Shown piece after piece: positions 48,714 to 56,568 of a stretch of DNA of 64,000 bases (positions are counted from its first letter, which is position 1; every line of letters starts with the position of its first letter). The position numbers and the translations under genes were made by a program. The notes under the pieces were generated by a model. It made no database searches. It saw only the letters and a list, made by a program, of their open reading frames with translations, and was not told the DNA's origin. Origin of the DNA: Streptomyces sp. NBC_01465 (GTDB lineage: Bacteria; Actinomycetota; Actinomycetes; Streptomycetales; Streptomycetaceae); the NCBI RefSeq assembly GCF_036227325.1, contig NZ_CP109467.1, positions 3,100,001 to 3,164,000 on the forward strand. Reading direction: 5' to 3'.

Positions 48714-50120
48714 ATGGAACTTAACAGCGTTAAGGAAACTGAGGTCCTCGTCGTCGGCGCCGGTCCCACCGGGCTCGCGCTCGCCGTCGACCTGGCCCGC
48801 CGCGGCGTCCGCGCCCTCGTCGTCGAGAAGGCCGAAGGGCTCTTCCCCGGGTCCCGCGGCAAGGGCATCCAGCCCCGCACGCTCGAAGTCCTCGACGACC
48901 TCGGCGTGGTGGACGAAATCCTCGCGTCGGGCGGGCCCGCGCCGCGGCAGATGTTTTGGTCGGGCGGGCAGCGGCAGGGCGAGAAGGACATGTTCGGGAC
49001 CGTCGCGACGACGGAGGCCGAGCCCTACGCCGGGCGGCCCGTGATCATCCCCCAGTGGCGGACCCAGGAGATCCTGCTCGCCCGGCTGCGGGAGCTGGGC
49101 GGCGACGTCGTCTTCGGCACGGCGCTCAACTCCTTCACCCAGGACGGCTCCGCCGTCACCGCCACCCTCACCGACGGCACCACCGTCCGCGCCGCCTACC
49201 TGGTCGCCGCCGACGGAGGCCGCTCCACCGTCCGCAGCGCACTCTCCATCCCCATGACCGGCGAGACCGTCGACCCGTCCTCAATGCTCGTCGCCGACGT
49301 CCGCATCCCCGCCCTCGACCGCGACAACTGGCACGTCTTCGTCGCCGAGGCCGGCTTCCTCGCCATCTGCCCGCTCCCCCACGTCGACGACTTCCAGCTG
49401 GTCGCCCAGTTCCCCGACGGCGAGCGGCCCGAGCTCTCACTCGACGCAGTGCGCCGTGTCGTCGCCGAGCGGTCCCATCTGGCCGCCGACGACGTGACCG
49501 AGCTCCTCTGGTCCTCCGACTTCCGCCCCCGTACGGGACTCGCCGACCGCTTCCGCGAAGGCCGGATCTTCCTCGCAGGCGACGCCGCGCACGTCCACTC
49601 CCCGGCCGGCGGGCAGGGCCTCAACACCAGCATCCAGGACGCCTACAACCTGGGCTGGAAGCTCGCCCGCGTACTGAAGGGCACCGCCCCCGCCGCCCTC
49701 CTCGACACGTACGAGGCCGAACGCCGCCCCAACGCCGCCGAGATGCTCGGCCTCTCGACCCGGGTCCACCGGGGCGAGCAGCAGCGCGGTGCGGCCACCC
49801 AGCAGCTGGGCATCGGATACCGCGACAGCACCCTCTCGACCGGGAGCGCGGGCGCACTGCAGGCGGGCGACCGGGCCCCCGACGGACCCCTCGCCGAGGG
49901 GCGCATCTTCGACGCCCTGCGCGGCCCCCACTTCACCCTGCTCGCCGTCGCCACCGACGCCGAACTCCCACCCCTGGACCCGGAGTCGGTCCACATCCAC
50001 CGCACCCCCGGGCCCTACGACCCGTACGGCAAGGGCCTCTTCCTCATCCGCCCCGACGGCTACGTCGGCTGGGCGGGCGAAGACGCGACCGGCCTCGCCG
50101 ACTACCTCACGCGCTGCTGA
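48714..50120 (+). CDS. FAD-dependent aromatic monooxygenase (PheA/TetX-like)
   Basis: A 468-residue class A flavoprotein: FAD dinucleotide-binding VVGAGPTGLALAVDLARRG (GxGxxG at residues 15-20), RGKGIQPRTLEVL, the DG motif AADGGRSTVRSAL and the FAD-ribityl motif GDAAHVHSPAGGQGLN. These NADPH-dependent enzymes hydroxylate aromatics, polyketides or antibiotics. Its first codons contain a TetR operator. Product and substrate are unknown; the TetR partner makes xenobiotic or antibiotic detoxification plausible. The 3' end overlaps the LysE-type gene by 14 bp. Confidence 0.9.
   Translation: MELNSVKETEVLVVGAGPTGLALAVDLARRGVRALVVEKAEGLFPGSRGKGIQPRTLEVLDDLGVVDEILASGGPAPRQMFWSGGQRQGEKDMFGTVATTEAEPYAGRPVIIPQWRTQEILLARLRELGGDVVFGTALNSFTQDGSAVTATLTDGTTVRAAYLVAADGGRSTVRSALSIPMTGETVDPSSMLVADVRIPALDRDNWHVFVAEAGFLAICPLPHVDDFQLVAQFPDGERPELSLDAVRRVVAERSHLAADDVTELLWSSDFRPRTGLADRFREGRIFLAGDAAHVHSPAGGQGLNTSIQDAYNLGWKLARVLKGTAPAALLDTYEAERRPNAAEMLGLSTRVHRGEQQRGAATQQLGIGYRDSTLSTGSAGALQAGDRAPDGPLAEGRIFDALRGPHFTLLAVATDAELPPLDPESVHIHRTPGPYDPYGKGLFLIRPDGYVGWAGEDATGLADYLTRC
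48720..48734 (+). promoter_or_regulatory. TetR operator O2 inside the monooxygenase coding start
   Basis: A second exact copy of CTTAACAGCGTTAAG, centred 36 bp from O1. It lies in codons 3-7 of the monooxygenase gene, so the operator sequence constrains the N-terminus (Leu-Asn-Ser-Val-Lys). Confidence 0.75.
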
Positions 50121-50760
50121 GCGACAGCTTCAGCGCGAACCCCAGGAACAGCGCCCCCGCCACCGTCGTCGCCCCCGCCGACAGCCGCTTGCGGCGGCGG
50201 AAGGCGGCAGCCAGGTGCGTGCCGCTGAATATGAGCAGCGTCAGATAGAGGAAGCTCGCCACCTGCGCGAAGGCTCCGAGCACCACGAAGGAGAGCGCGG
50301 GGTAGGCGTAGTGCGGGTCGACGAACTGCACGAAGAAGGAGATGAAGAAGAGGATCGCCTTCGGGTTGAAGAGGCTGATCACCAGGGCACGGCGGTACGG
50401 CCGCTCGATGGCCGCCTCCGGCTCCTCGCCCGCCGCCTCGGCCGCCCGCTCCTTGCGCGACTTCCACATCGACCAGGCGGCCCGCATCATCCCGACCGCC
50501 AGCCAGGTCAGATACCCGGCGCCCGCGTACTTCACGATCCCGAAGAGCAGCGCGTTGGCCTGGAGGAGGGATGCCACCCCGGCCGCGGACAGCGTCATCA
50601 GGACGGTGTCCCCGCAGAAGACTCCGGCTGCCGCCTTGTATCCCGTACGGACACCACTGCGGGCCGCGACGGAGAGCACGTACAGCGAGTTGGGGCCGGG
50701 CAGCAGCACGATCAGCACAAGGCCGGCGAGATAGGTCGGAAGGTCGATGACGCCAAACAT
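50107..50760 (-). CDS. LysE family amino acid exporter (LeuE-like)
   Basis: A 217-residue membrane protein with about six transmembrane segments: LVLIVLLPGPNSLYVLSVAARSG with the LysE/RhtB G-P-N-S motif near residue 21, GVFCGDTVLMTLSAAG, and ISLFNPKAILFFISFF (N-P-K motif). Exports small neutral amino acids or derivatives. A 13-bp hairpin lies just before its ATG, so it probably has its own promoter within a short leader. Confidence 0.9.
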   Translation of the reverse strand: MFGVIDLPTYLAGLVLIVLLPGPNSLYVLSVAARSGVRTGYKAAAGVFCGDTVLMTLSAAGVASLLQANALLFGIVKYAGAGYLTWLAVGMMRAAWSMWKSRKERAAEAAGEEPEAAIERPYRRALVISLFNPKAILFFISFFVQFVDPHYAYPALSFVVLGAFAQVASFLYLTLLIFSGTHLAAAFRRRKRLSAGATTVAGALFLGFALKLSLSSA

Positions 50761-50796
50761 GAGCCGAGTGTCGCACGCAGGTACGACACTCGGCTC
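50761..50796 (-). terminator. Hairpin between the small secreted protein gene and lysE-like gene
   Basis: Perfect 13-bp inverted repeat (50761-50773 with 50784-50796), 10-nt loop. It is 32 nt after the stop of the 50828-51121 gene and ends at the LysE start codon, so it may terminate the former or shape the leader of the latter. Confidence 0.65.
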
Positions 50797-50827
50797 CGGG
50801 TTCCACCCCGTGGGCAGTAAGGCCAGG

Positions 50828-51121
50828 TCAGCAGGTACGCCCGGCGTACCAGGCGTTACGGACCTTGCTCCGCGGCCCGAGCCAGCTCGTGCCCGGCGTG
50901 ACGCACGTGTCGTAGTCCGGCGCGAGCACCGCGTCCACCTTGATCACGACGTTCGAACCGTCGCCCGTGCAGTGGTTGTAGAACGAGTCCTTGGACGTGG
51001 CGAAGTACCCACAGGGCTTGCCGTCCGCCACGGCGGACGGGGCCGCGGACGCCGCCGCGGTCAGCCCAAGGACGAGGGTGGCGGCTCCGAAGAGAGCGGA
51101 CAGTGAGCGACGGGTGCGCAT
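50828..51121 (-). CDS. Small secreted cysteine-containing protein (DUF6355-like)
   Basis: A 97-residue protein with a Sec signal peptide (MRTRRSLSALFGAATLVLGLTAAASAAPS). The mature part has four cysteines (KPCGYF, YNHCTG, YDTCVT, GRTC) that could form two disulfides. The CGYF...YYNHCTG...VD pattern resembles the DUF6355 family of small streptomycete proteins, sometimes near natural-product genes. Function unknown. The gene is on the minus strand, 89 bp upstream of nothing regulatory that I can name. Confidence 0.75.
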   Translation of the reverse strand: MRTRRSLSALFGAATLVLGLTAAASAAPSAVADGKPCGYFATSKDSFYNHCTGDGSNVVIKVDAVLAPDYDTCVTPGTSWLGPRSKVRNAWYAGRTC

Positions 51122-51210
51122 GGGGGCAACTCCTTGTCGGGAATGTGCTGTTCACGCACCATTCTGCGCACACGCAGAGTATTCAAACGGCTACCGCCCG
51201 CCCATGTTCC

Positions 51211-52791
51211 TCAGAAAGCGTCCGTCGGGACGTACGTCCCCCAGATCTCCCGCAGCGCGTTGCACACCTCGCCCACGGTCGCCCGCGCCCGCAGCGCGTC
51301 CTTCATCGGATAGAGCACGTTCTCCGTGCCCTCCGCCGCCTTCCGCAGCGCGGACAGCGCAGCGTCCACCGCCGACTGGTCGCGGTCCGCGCGGAGTTTC
51401 GCCAGCCGGTCCGCCTGCTGGGCCTCGATCGCGGGGTCGACGCGCAGCGGTTCGTACGGCTCCTCCGCGTCGAGCTGGAAGCGGTTGACGCCGACCACGA
51501 CCCGCTCGCCCGCGTCCGTCTCCTGCGCGATGCGGTACGCGCTGCGCTCGATCTCCGACTTCTGGAAGCCGCGCTCGATCGCGTTGACCGCGCCGCCCAT
51601 GTCCTCGACCCGCTCCATCAGCGCGACCGCGGCCGCCTCCACCTCGTCGGTCATCTTCTCGACGACGTACGAACCCGCGAAGGGGTCGACGGTCGCCGTC
51701 ACATCGGTCTCGTACGCGAGGACCTGCTGCGTCCGCAGCGCCAGGCGGGCCGACTTGTCCGTCGGCAGTGCGATGGCCTCGTCGAAGGAGTTCGTGTGGA
51801 GCGACTGCGTGCCGCCGAGGACCGCAGCCAGGCCCTGCACCGCGACGCGCACCAGGTTCACCTCGGGCTGCTGGGCGGTGAGCTGGACGCCCGCGGTCTG
51901 CGTGTGGAAGCGCAGCATCAGCGACTTGGGGTTCTTCGCGCCGAACTCCTCGCGCATCACGCGCGCCCAAATCCTGCGCGCCGCACGGAACTTGGCGACC
52001 TCCTCCAGGATCGTCGTACGCGAGACGAAGAAGAAGGAGAGCCGCGGCGCGAAGTCGTCGACGTCCATGCCGGCCGCGACCGCCGTCCGCACGTACTCGA
52101 TGCCGTCGGCGAGCGTGAAGGCGATCTCCTGCGCGGGCGAGGCCCCCGCCTCGGCCATGTGGTACCCGGAGATCGAGATGGTGTTCCACTTGGGGATCTC
52201 GGCCTTGCAGTACTTGAAGATGTCCGCGATCAGCCGCAGCGAGGGCTTGGGCGGGAAGATGTACGTGCCGCGCGCGATGTACTCCTTCAGCACGTCGTTC
52301 TGGATCGTGCCGGTGAGCTTGTCGGCCGGGACGCCCTGCTCCTCGCCGACCAGTTGGTACATCAGCAGCAGGAGAGCGGCGGGCGCGTTGATCGTCATCG
52401 ACGTCGAGACCTTGTCGAGCGGGATCCCGCCGAAGAGGACGCGCATGTCGTCGACCGAGTCGATGGCGACGCCGACCTTGCCGACCTCGCCGCTCGCGAT
52501 CGCCGCGTCGCTGTCGTGCCCCATCTGGGTCGGCAGGTCGAAGGCGACGGACAGACCCATGGTGCCGTTGGCGATGAGCTGCTGGTAGCGGGCGTTGGAC
52601 TCGGTGGCCGTACCGAATCCGGCGTACTGGCGCATCGTCCAGGGGCGGCCGGTGTACATCGAGGGGTAGACGCCCCGGGTGAAGGGGTACGCGCCGGGCT
52701 CGCCCAGCTTCTCCGCCGGGTCCCAGCCGTCCAGGGCCTCCGGTCCGTACACCGGCTCGATCGGCAGTCCCGACTCTGTCTCGCGCGCCAT
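51211..52791 (-). CDS. Methylmalonyl-CoA mutase family large-type subunit (no B12-binding domain)
   Basis: A 526-residue TIM-barrel mutase chain: YTGRPWTMRQYAGFGTATESN, LSVAFDLPTQMGHDSD, GVAIDSVDDMRVLFGGIPLDKVSTSMTIN, TGTIQNDVLKEYIARGTYIFPPKPSLRLIADIF. The Tyr in SMYTGRPWT and the Arg in PSLRLI match methylmalonyl-CoA mutase and differ from the Phe/Gln of isobutyryl-CoA mutase. The C-terminal cobalamin-binding domain (DXHXXG) is absent, so a separate small subunit must supply B12; none is in this window. The ATG at 52791 was chosen over the longer frame. Radical isomerisation of a CoA ester, succinyl-CoA/methylmalonyl-CoA by inference. Confidence 0.88.
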   Translation of the reverse strand: MARETESGLPIEPVYGPEALDGWDPAEKLGEPGAYPFTRGVYPSMYTGRPWTMRQYAGFGTATESNARYQQLIANGTMGLSVAFDLPTQMGHDSDAAIASGEVGKVGVAIDSVDDMRVLFGGIPLDKVSTSMTINAPAALLLLMYQLVGEEQGVPADKLTGTIQNDVLKEYIARGTYIFPPKPSLRLIADIFKYCKAEIPKWNTISISGYHMAEAGASPAQEIAFTLADGIEYVRTAVAAGMDVDDFAPRLSFFFVSRTTILEEVAKFRAARRIWARVMREEFGAKNPKSLMLRFHTQTAGVQLTAQQPEVNLVRVAVQGLAAVLGGTQSLHTNSFDEAIALPTDKSARLALRTQQVLAYETDVTATVDPFAGSYVVEKMTDEVEAAAVALMERVEDMGGAVNAIERGFQKSEIERSAYRIAQETDAGERVVVGVNRFQLDAEEPYEPLRVDPAIEAQQADRLAKLRADRDQSAVDAALSALRKAAEGTENVLYPMKDALRARATVGEVCNALREIWGTYVPTDAF

Positions 52792-53014
52792 CTGCTGTGC
52801 CTCTCCCACTGGAGTTACTGAACGGTAGCCCCCGGCCCTCGCGACGGACTGTAGCGGCGGGCGTGCGACGGATGGAGAGCCGCGCGCTGGGAGCTTCCTC
52901 ACAGGGACTCCTTACCCGAATCGTGTCCTGGCTTTCGCAACCGCGCGCAAGGGGAATCAGTCCCTGGGGACACAAAGAACATCACGGGGCTACAGGGGAC
53001 AGCAGGGGGCTCAG

Positions 53015-53872
53015 ATGAAGAGGATCCGGATACGCAGAGGACTGGCGGCGGCAGCGGTCGTCGCCCTGGCGGCGGGCTGTACGGCACAGGCGGCGACGAC
53101 GGGCACGCCGGAGGCGAAGCCCTCGGCGGTGGAGTCGGGGAGCAGCACACCGACGGCCACCCCGGGCAAGACGGCGTCCGCCACTCCGAAGGCCACACCG
53201 ACACCCACTCCGACGAAGACCACCCCCACCCCCGCACCCAAGGTGGTCATGGCGGTCGGGGCCAAGGGCGCGCAGGTCCGTGAACTGCAGGCCAGGCTGC
53301 GGCAGATCGCCTGGTTCGACGGCGTCCCGACGGGGACGTACGGGACTGTGACAGCGGCCGCCGTCAAGGGCTTCCAGGGCAAGCGGGGGCTTGCCGTCAC
53401 GGGGACGACGGACACCGTGACCTGGCAGAAGCTCCTCGGGATGACCCACAAGCCGACGGCGGACGAGCTGAACGGGACCGTCGCGGGCCGACCGGCGGGC
53501 AAGCTCGACGCGCGCTGTCTGCACGGCCGGGTGATCTGCATCAGCAAGACCAGCCGCACCCTGTCCTGGGTGAACGACGGCAAGGTGCTCTCGACGATGG
53601 ACGTGCGCTTCGGCTCGCAGTACACGCCGACCCGCGAGGGCACGTTCAGCGTGGACTTCAAGAGCCGCGACCACGTCTCGACGATCTACCACACGGCCAT
53701 GCCGTTCGCGATGTTCTTCAGCGGAGGCCAGGCGGTCCACTACTCGGCGGACTTCGCGGCCCGCGGCTACAACGGCGCCTCGCACGGCTGCGTGAACGTC
53801 AGGGACCGGGCCAAGATCAGCGCCCTGTTCGACCAAGTACGCGTAGGCGACAAGGTGGTCGTCTATTGGTGA
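53015..53872 (+). CDS. L,D-transpeptidase lipoprotein with peptidoglycan-binding domain
   Basis: A 285-residue exported lipoprotein: MKRIRIRRGLAAAAVVALAAGC with lipobox LAAGC at residue 22, a Pro/Thr/Ser-rich linker (to about 75), a PG_binding_1 domain (about 85-145, GAQVRELQARLRQIAWF and VKGFQGKRGL) and a YkuD catalytic domain with HYSAD and the nucleophile motif SHGCVNVRD. It makes 3-3 crosslinks in peptidoglycan. Monocistronic between the mutase gene and a bidirectional terminator. Confidence 0.92.
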   Translation: MKRIRIRRGLAAAAVVALAAGCTAQAATTGTPEAKPSAVESGSSTPTATPGKTASATPKATPTPTPTKTTPTPAPKVVMAVGAKGAQVRELQARLRQIAWFDGVPTGTYGTVTAAAVKGFQGKRGLAVTGTTDTVTWQKLLGMTHKPTADELNGTVAGRPAGKLDARCLHGRVICISKTSRTLSWVNDGKVLSTMDVRFGSQYTPTREGTFSVDFKSRDHVSTIYHTAMPFAMFFSGGQAVHYSADFAARGYNGASHGCVNVRDRAKISALFDQVRVGDKVVVYW

Positions 53873-53956
53873 GGGACTCAGCAACCATCAATTGAGCAAC
53901 CCCAACGGCGAGCAATTTGGTCCGCGAGAGCGGCGCCGGTTTAGGCGCAAAATACA

Positions 53957-53995
53957 GCGCGGGTGGGTTATCGGGGGAACGTAACCCACCCGCGC
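53957..53995. terminator. Bidirectional terminator after the L,D-transpeptidase gene
   Basis: Perfect 14-bp inverted repeat (53957-53970 with 53982-53995), 11-nt loop, 84 nt after the transpeptidase stop and about 103 nt from the convergent 54099 stop. It can serve both strands. Confidence 0.75.
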
Positions 53996-54098
53996 CTGTT
54001 GCGCGGAGCCGTAGGTACGGGGGGAACCCCGGCTCACGCGCGGCCGATGACCAGTCGGCTCACTCAGTACTGCGTCACGGAGCCGAAAAGTGTCACAC

Positions 54099-55073
54099 CT
54101 ACTGGTCGGTCAGTCCCGACGGGCTCGGCGAAGGGGCCGCGGAGGCGGAAGAAGCACTGGTCACAGGGGTGGGAGACGGCTCCGGTACGAAGGAGACGGG
54201 CGGCGCTTGAGGGGTTATCCCGCGCCCTTCGCCGTCCCCGTCGCCGCTGCCGGTCCCGTCGCCGGTGTCGTTCTTCCCGTCGCTCTTGCCGTCCCCGCTC
54301 GCGCCCAGGATCCGGTCGCAGAACCTCGCGACCTTCCGCGCACCGTCGGCCATCGACGCGAGCCGGTGCCGGCGCACGGGGTCGAGCCGCCCGGACCGGT
54401 AGTCACGGCAGGCCGCCACCGCCGTGCGGTACCAAGCGGTGCCCTTGCCGTCGCCGTCCTTGCCGTAGACCTTGTTCCCGTCCGTGCCGCCGCTCCGCCC
54501 GGTGGCGTCGGGCGTCGGCACCCGGGTGCGGCCGGGCGCGGCCTCGTCCGTCTTCGGGGCGGCCGGGGATTTGGGGGTGTGCGTCTCCGGAGGAGCCGAG
54601 GGCGAGGGTGCCTCGTTCCCGCCCATGGGCGACTCCGAGGCGATGGGCCCCGGCGTCGCGGCGGCGGACACCGAGGAGGCGGGCATCGGGTCGTCGCCCC
54701 GGAAGGGCAGCGGCAGCGCGCCCGTACCCGCGGCGACGGCCACGCCCCCGAGCGCGCATCCGGCGACGGCGAGCGCGACCCCGAAGCGCACGGGCCTGGC
54801 CCAGCGCACAGGGCGTACTCCGGCCGCATCGCGCCCGATGCGTACGGCCCGGTCGCCGGCACTGTCCCTGAAGGCGGCCAGCGCGGCTTCCTCGCCCGGC
54901 ATTCGGCCTGCGTCCCAGCTGCTCACACCGTGCTGCGCCGACACGTCGCCCAGCGCGGCGCGCAGCCGCGCGGCCTGTGCGCGGGCGTGATCGTCGACGG
55001 GCCCGACCGGTTCACCGCGGAGCATCCGTTCCGCCGCGTCCTTGTCAAGCCACTCGTACTGCTCGTCGGCCAT
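54099..55073 (-). CDS. Membrane protein coupled to the ECF sigma gene (probable anti-sigma factor)
   Basis: A 324-residue protein with a cytoplasmic N-terminal part (MADEQYEWLDKDAAERMLRGEP..., helical, about 100 residues), one transmembrane helix (about 105-125, FGVALAVAGCALGGVAVAAG) and a long Pro/Ser/Gly-rich extracytoplasmic region with acidic runs (DGDGK, GDGTGSGDGDGEG) and a small conserved core (AWYRTAVAACRDYRSGRLD). ATGA overlap with the sigma gene and this topology are typical of an anti-sigma factor; the N-terminal ASD fold could not be verified by eye. The ATG at 55073 is preferred. Confidence 0.75.
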   Translation of the reverse strand: MADEQYEWLDKDAAERMLRGEPVGPVDDHARAQAARLRAALGDVSAQHGVSSWDAGRMPGEEAALAAFRDSAGDRAVRIGRDAAGVRPVRWARPVRFGVALAVAGCALGGVAVAAGTGALPLPFRGDDPMPASSVSAAATPGPIASESPMGGNEAPSPSAPPETHTPKSPAAPKTDEAAPGRTRVPTPDATGRSGGTDGNKVYGKDGDGKGTAWYRTAVAACRDYRSGRLDPVRRHRLASMADGARKVARFCDRILGASGDGKSDGKNDTGDGTGSGDGDGEGRGITPQAPPVSFVPEPSPTPVTSASSASAAPSPSPSGLTDQ

Positions 55074-55780
55074 CACATGTCCTTCTGCGTCCAAGCGCGT
55101 GAATGCGTCACACCGCCGGACGCCACCGCATCCCGGCGCGGGGTCCGCTGCGCAGGTACGGCATCGAGTTCACGGGGGTCGGGGCCCTCGGCCCCGAGCA
55201 GTTCGGCGAGCCTCTTGAGCCCCCGGTGCGCGGCGGTCCGTACGGCTCCGGGACGCTTCCCCAGCGTCTGCGCCGCGCTCTTCGCGTCGAGCCCGACGAC
55301 CACCCTCAGCACGACGGCCTCGGCCTGGTCCTGCGGGAGCTGCGCTATCAACCGCATGGTCCGCCCGGTGCCCAGCGCCTCCAGCGCCTCGCTCGCGGTG
55401 TCCGACTCCCCCGGCTCGGCGGCGAGCTCGGACTCGTCGCCTCCTATGGCCGGGCGCCGGCCCCGCATCCGTATGTGGTCGAGCGCGCGATTACGGGCTA
55501 TCCGCGCGGCCCATCCCCTGAACCGGTCCGCGTCCCCGCTGAACCGCTGGAGGTCGCGCGCTATCTGCAGCCAGGCCTCGGAGGTCACGTCCTCCGCATC
55601 GGCCTCGCCGACCAGCGTCCGGACGTACCCGAGCAGCCGCGGGTGCACAGCGCGGTACACAGTCCGGAAAGCGTCCTCGCCCCCGCCCTGCGCCGCGAGC
55701 ACCGCGGCGGTCAGCTCCGCGTCGTCCCCCAGCACTACCTCTACCTGTCCTGCTTCACTTCCGCGCTGCCCTGCGCGCAT
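55073..55780 (-). CDS. ECF-type RNA polymerase sigma factor
   Basis: A 235-residue sigma-70 family protein: region 2 with DAFRTVYRAVHPRLLGYVRTLVGEADAEDVTSEAWLQIARDLQRF and region 4 with LPQDQAEAVVLRVVVGLDAKSAAQTLGKRPGAVRTAAHRGLKRL. The ATG at 55780 is the best start; GTG codons at 55792 and inside are possible. It overlaps its probable anti-sigma partner by ATGA. Divergent from the Uma2 gene, with two dyads in the gap. Cell-envelope or stress response is the usual role; the target promoters are unknown. Confidence 0.9.
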   Translation of the reverse strand: MRAGQRGSEAGQVEVVLGDDAELTAAVLAAQGGGEDAFRTVYRAVHPRLLGYVRTLVGEADAEDVTSEAWLQIARDLQRFSGDADRFRGWAARIARNRALDHIRMRGRRPAIGGDESELAAEPGESDTASEALEALGTGRTMRLIAQLPQDQAEAVVLRVVVGLDAKSAAQTLGKRPGAVRTAAHRGLKRLAELLGAEGPDPRELDAVPAQRTPRRDAVASGGVTHSRAWTQKDM

Positions 55781-55820
55781 TCGAATGGTCACGCTACGAC
55801 GCCGGACCGCCCCAAGTCCA

Positions 55821-55856
55821 TGACTTGTACAACTTGCAACAATCCGCGACAAGTCA
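55821..55856 (-). promoter_or_regulatory. Spaced dyad upstream of the ECF sigma gene
   Basis: TGACTTGT (55821-55828) and ACAAGTCA (55849-55856) are perfect inverted repeats 20 bp apart, within 40-80 bp of the sigma start. A regulator site is likely; the protein is unknown. Confidence 0.45.
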
Positions 55857-55908
55857 CTGACAGAGCGGGGTGTGACAGAAAACGCACTCTTGACGCTGAA
55901 CGGTGTGA

Positions 55909-55952
55909 GACGACCGGGGCCTCTCCTGTGGGGGGTGGCGGCCCCGGTCGTC
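55909..55952. terminator. GC-rich hairpin in the sigma/Uma2 intergenic region
   Basis: Perfect 13-bp inverted repeat (55909-55921 with 55940-55952), 18-nt loop, followed on the plus strand by ACATTTTG. Both flanking genes point outwards, so it does not terminate either; a terminator or attenuator in a leader transcript is possible. Confidence 0.45.
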
Positions 55953-55997
55953 ACATTTTGCCCAGCGGAGTTCCCACGGTCCCCTACGCTGGGGTAT

Positions 55998-56564
55998 GTG
56001 ACCGAGCAGACGATCTTCCAGCACTTGCAGGACTTCGCCGAGCACTTCGAACCGCCTGCGCCGTTCAGCCCTCATGTCGAGATCAGCAACGGCCAGATCG
56101 TCATGATGATGAGCCCGTCGGGCGCGCATGACCTCAACGCCGGGCGCATCACTCGGCAGCTCTCGGACCAGGTGGCCGAGGGCCTCTTCGCCTACACCGG
56201 CGATATCGAACACCCCTTGGCCCAGAAGATGCGCCGCCCGGACGTGATCGTCGTCGAAGAGGCCGCCATGAAGACCTCGGGAGCGATCGCCGCCGAAGCC
56301 GTGGCCCTGGTCGTCGAGGTCGTCTCCCCCTCCAACCCCGAGAACGACTACGTGGACAAGGTCCGCGACTACCCCGTGATGGGCATCCCCCACTACGTGA
56401 TCGTCGACCCGCGCGACTCGACCTGCCTCCACCTCTGGGAGCCCAAGGCCGGGGAGTACGAGAACAAGGTCCATTACCGGTTCGGGGACAAGATCCAGGT
56501 CGGGGACTGGGTCATCGACACCGGCGCCCTGCATCCGTACGCACAGACGGCAGACGACCAGTAA
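55998..56564 (+). CDS. Uma2 family (PD-(D/E)XK) protein
   Basis: A 188-residue second Uma2 protein. The metal-site Asp is in KMRRPDVIVVEE and the Glu in VALVVEVVSPSNPENDYVDKVRDYPVMGIPHYVIVDPRD. GTG 55998 is chosen since TACGCT lies 8-14 nt before it, compatible with a leaderless transcript; an upstream ATG at 55872 would extend it through the hairpin. Divergent from the sigma gene. Role unknown. Confidence 0.82.
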   Translation: MTEQTIFQHLQDFAEHFEPPAPFSPHVEISNGQIVMMMSPSGAHDLNAGRITRQLSDQVAEGLFAYTGDIEHPLAQKMRRPDVIVVEEAAMKTSGAIAAEAVALVVEVVSPSNPENDYVDKVRDYPVMGIPHYVIVDPRDSTCLHLWEPKAGEYENKVHYRFGDKIQVGDWVIDTGALHPYAQTADDQ

Positions 56565-56568
56565 CAGT

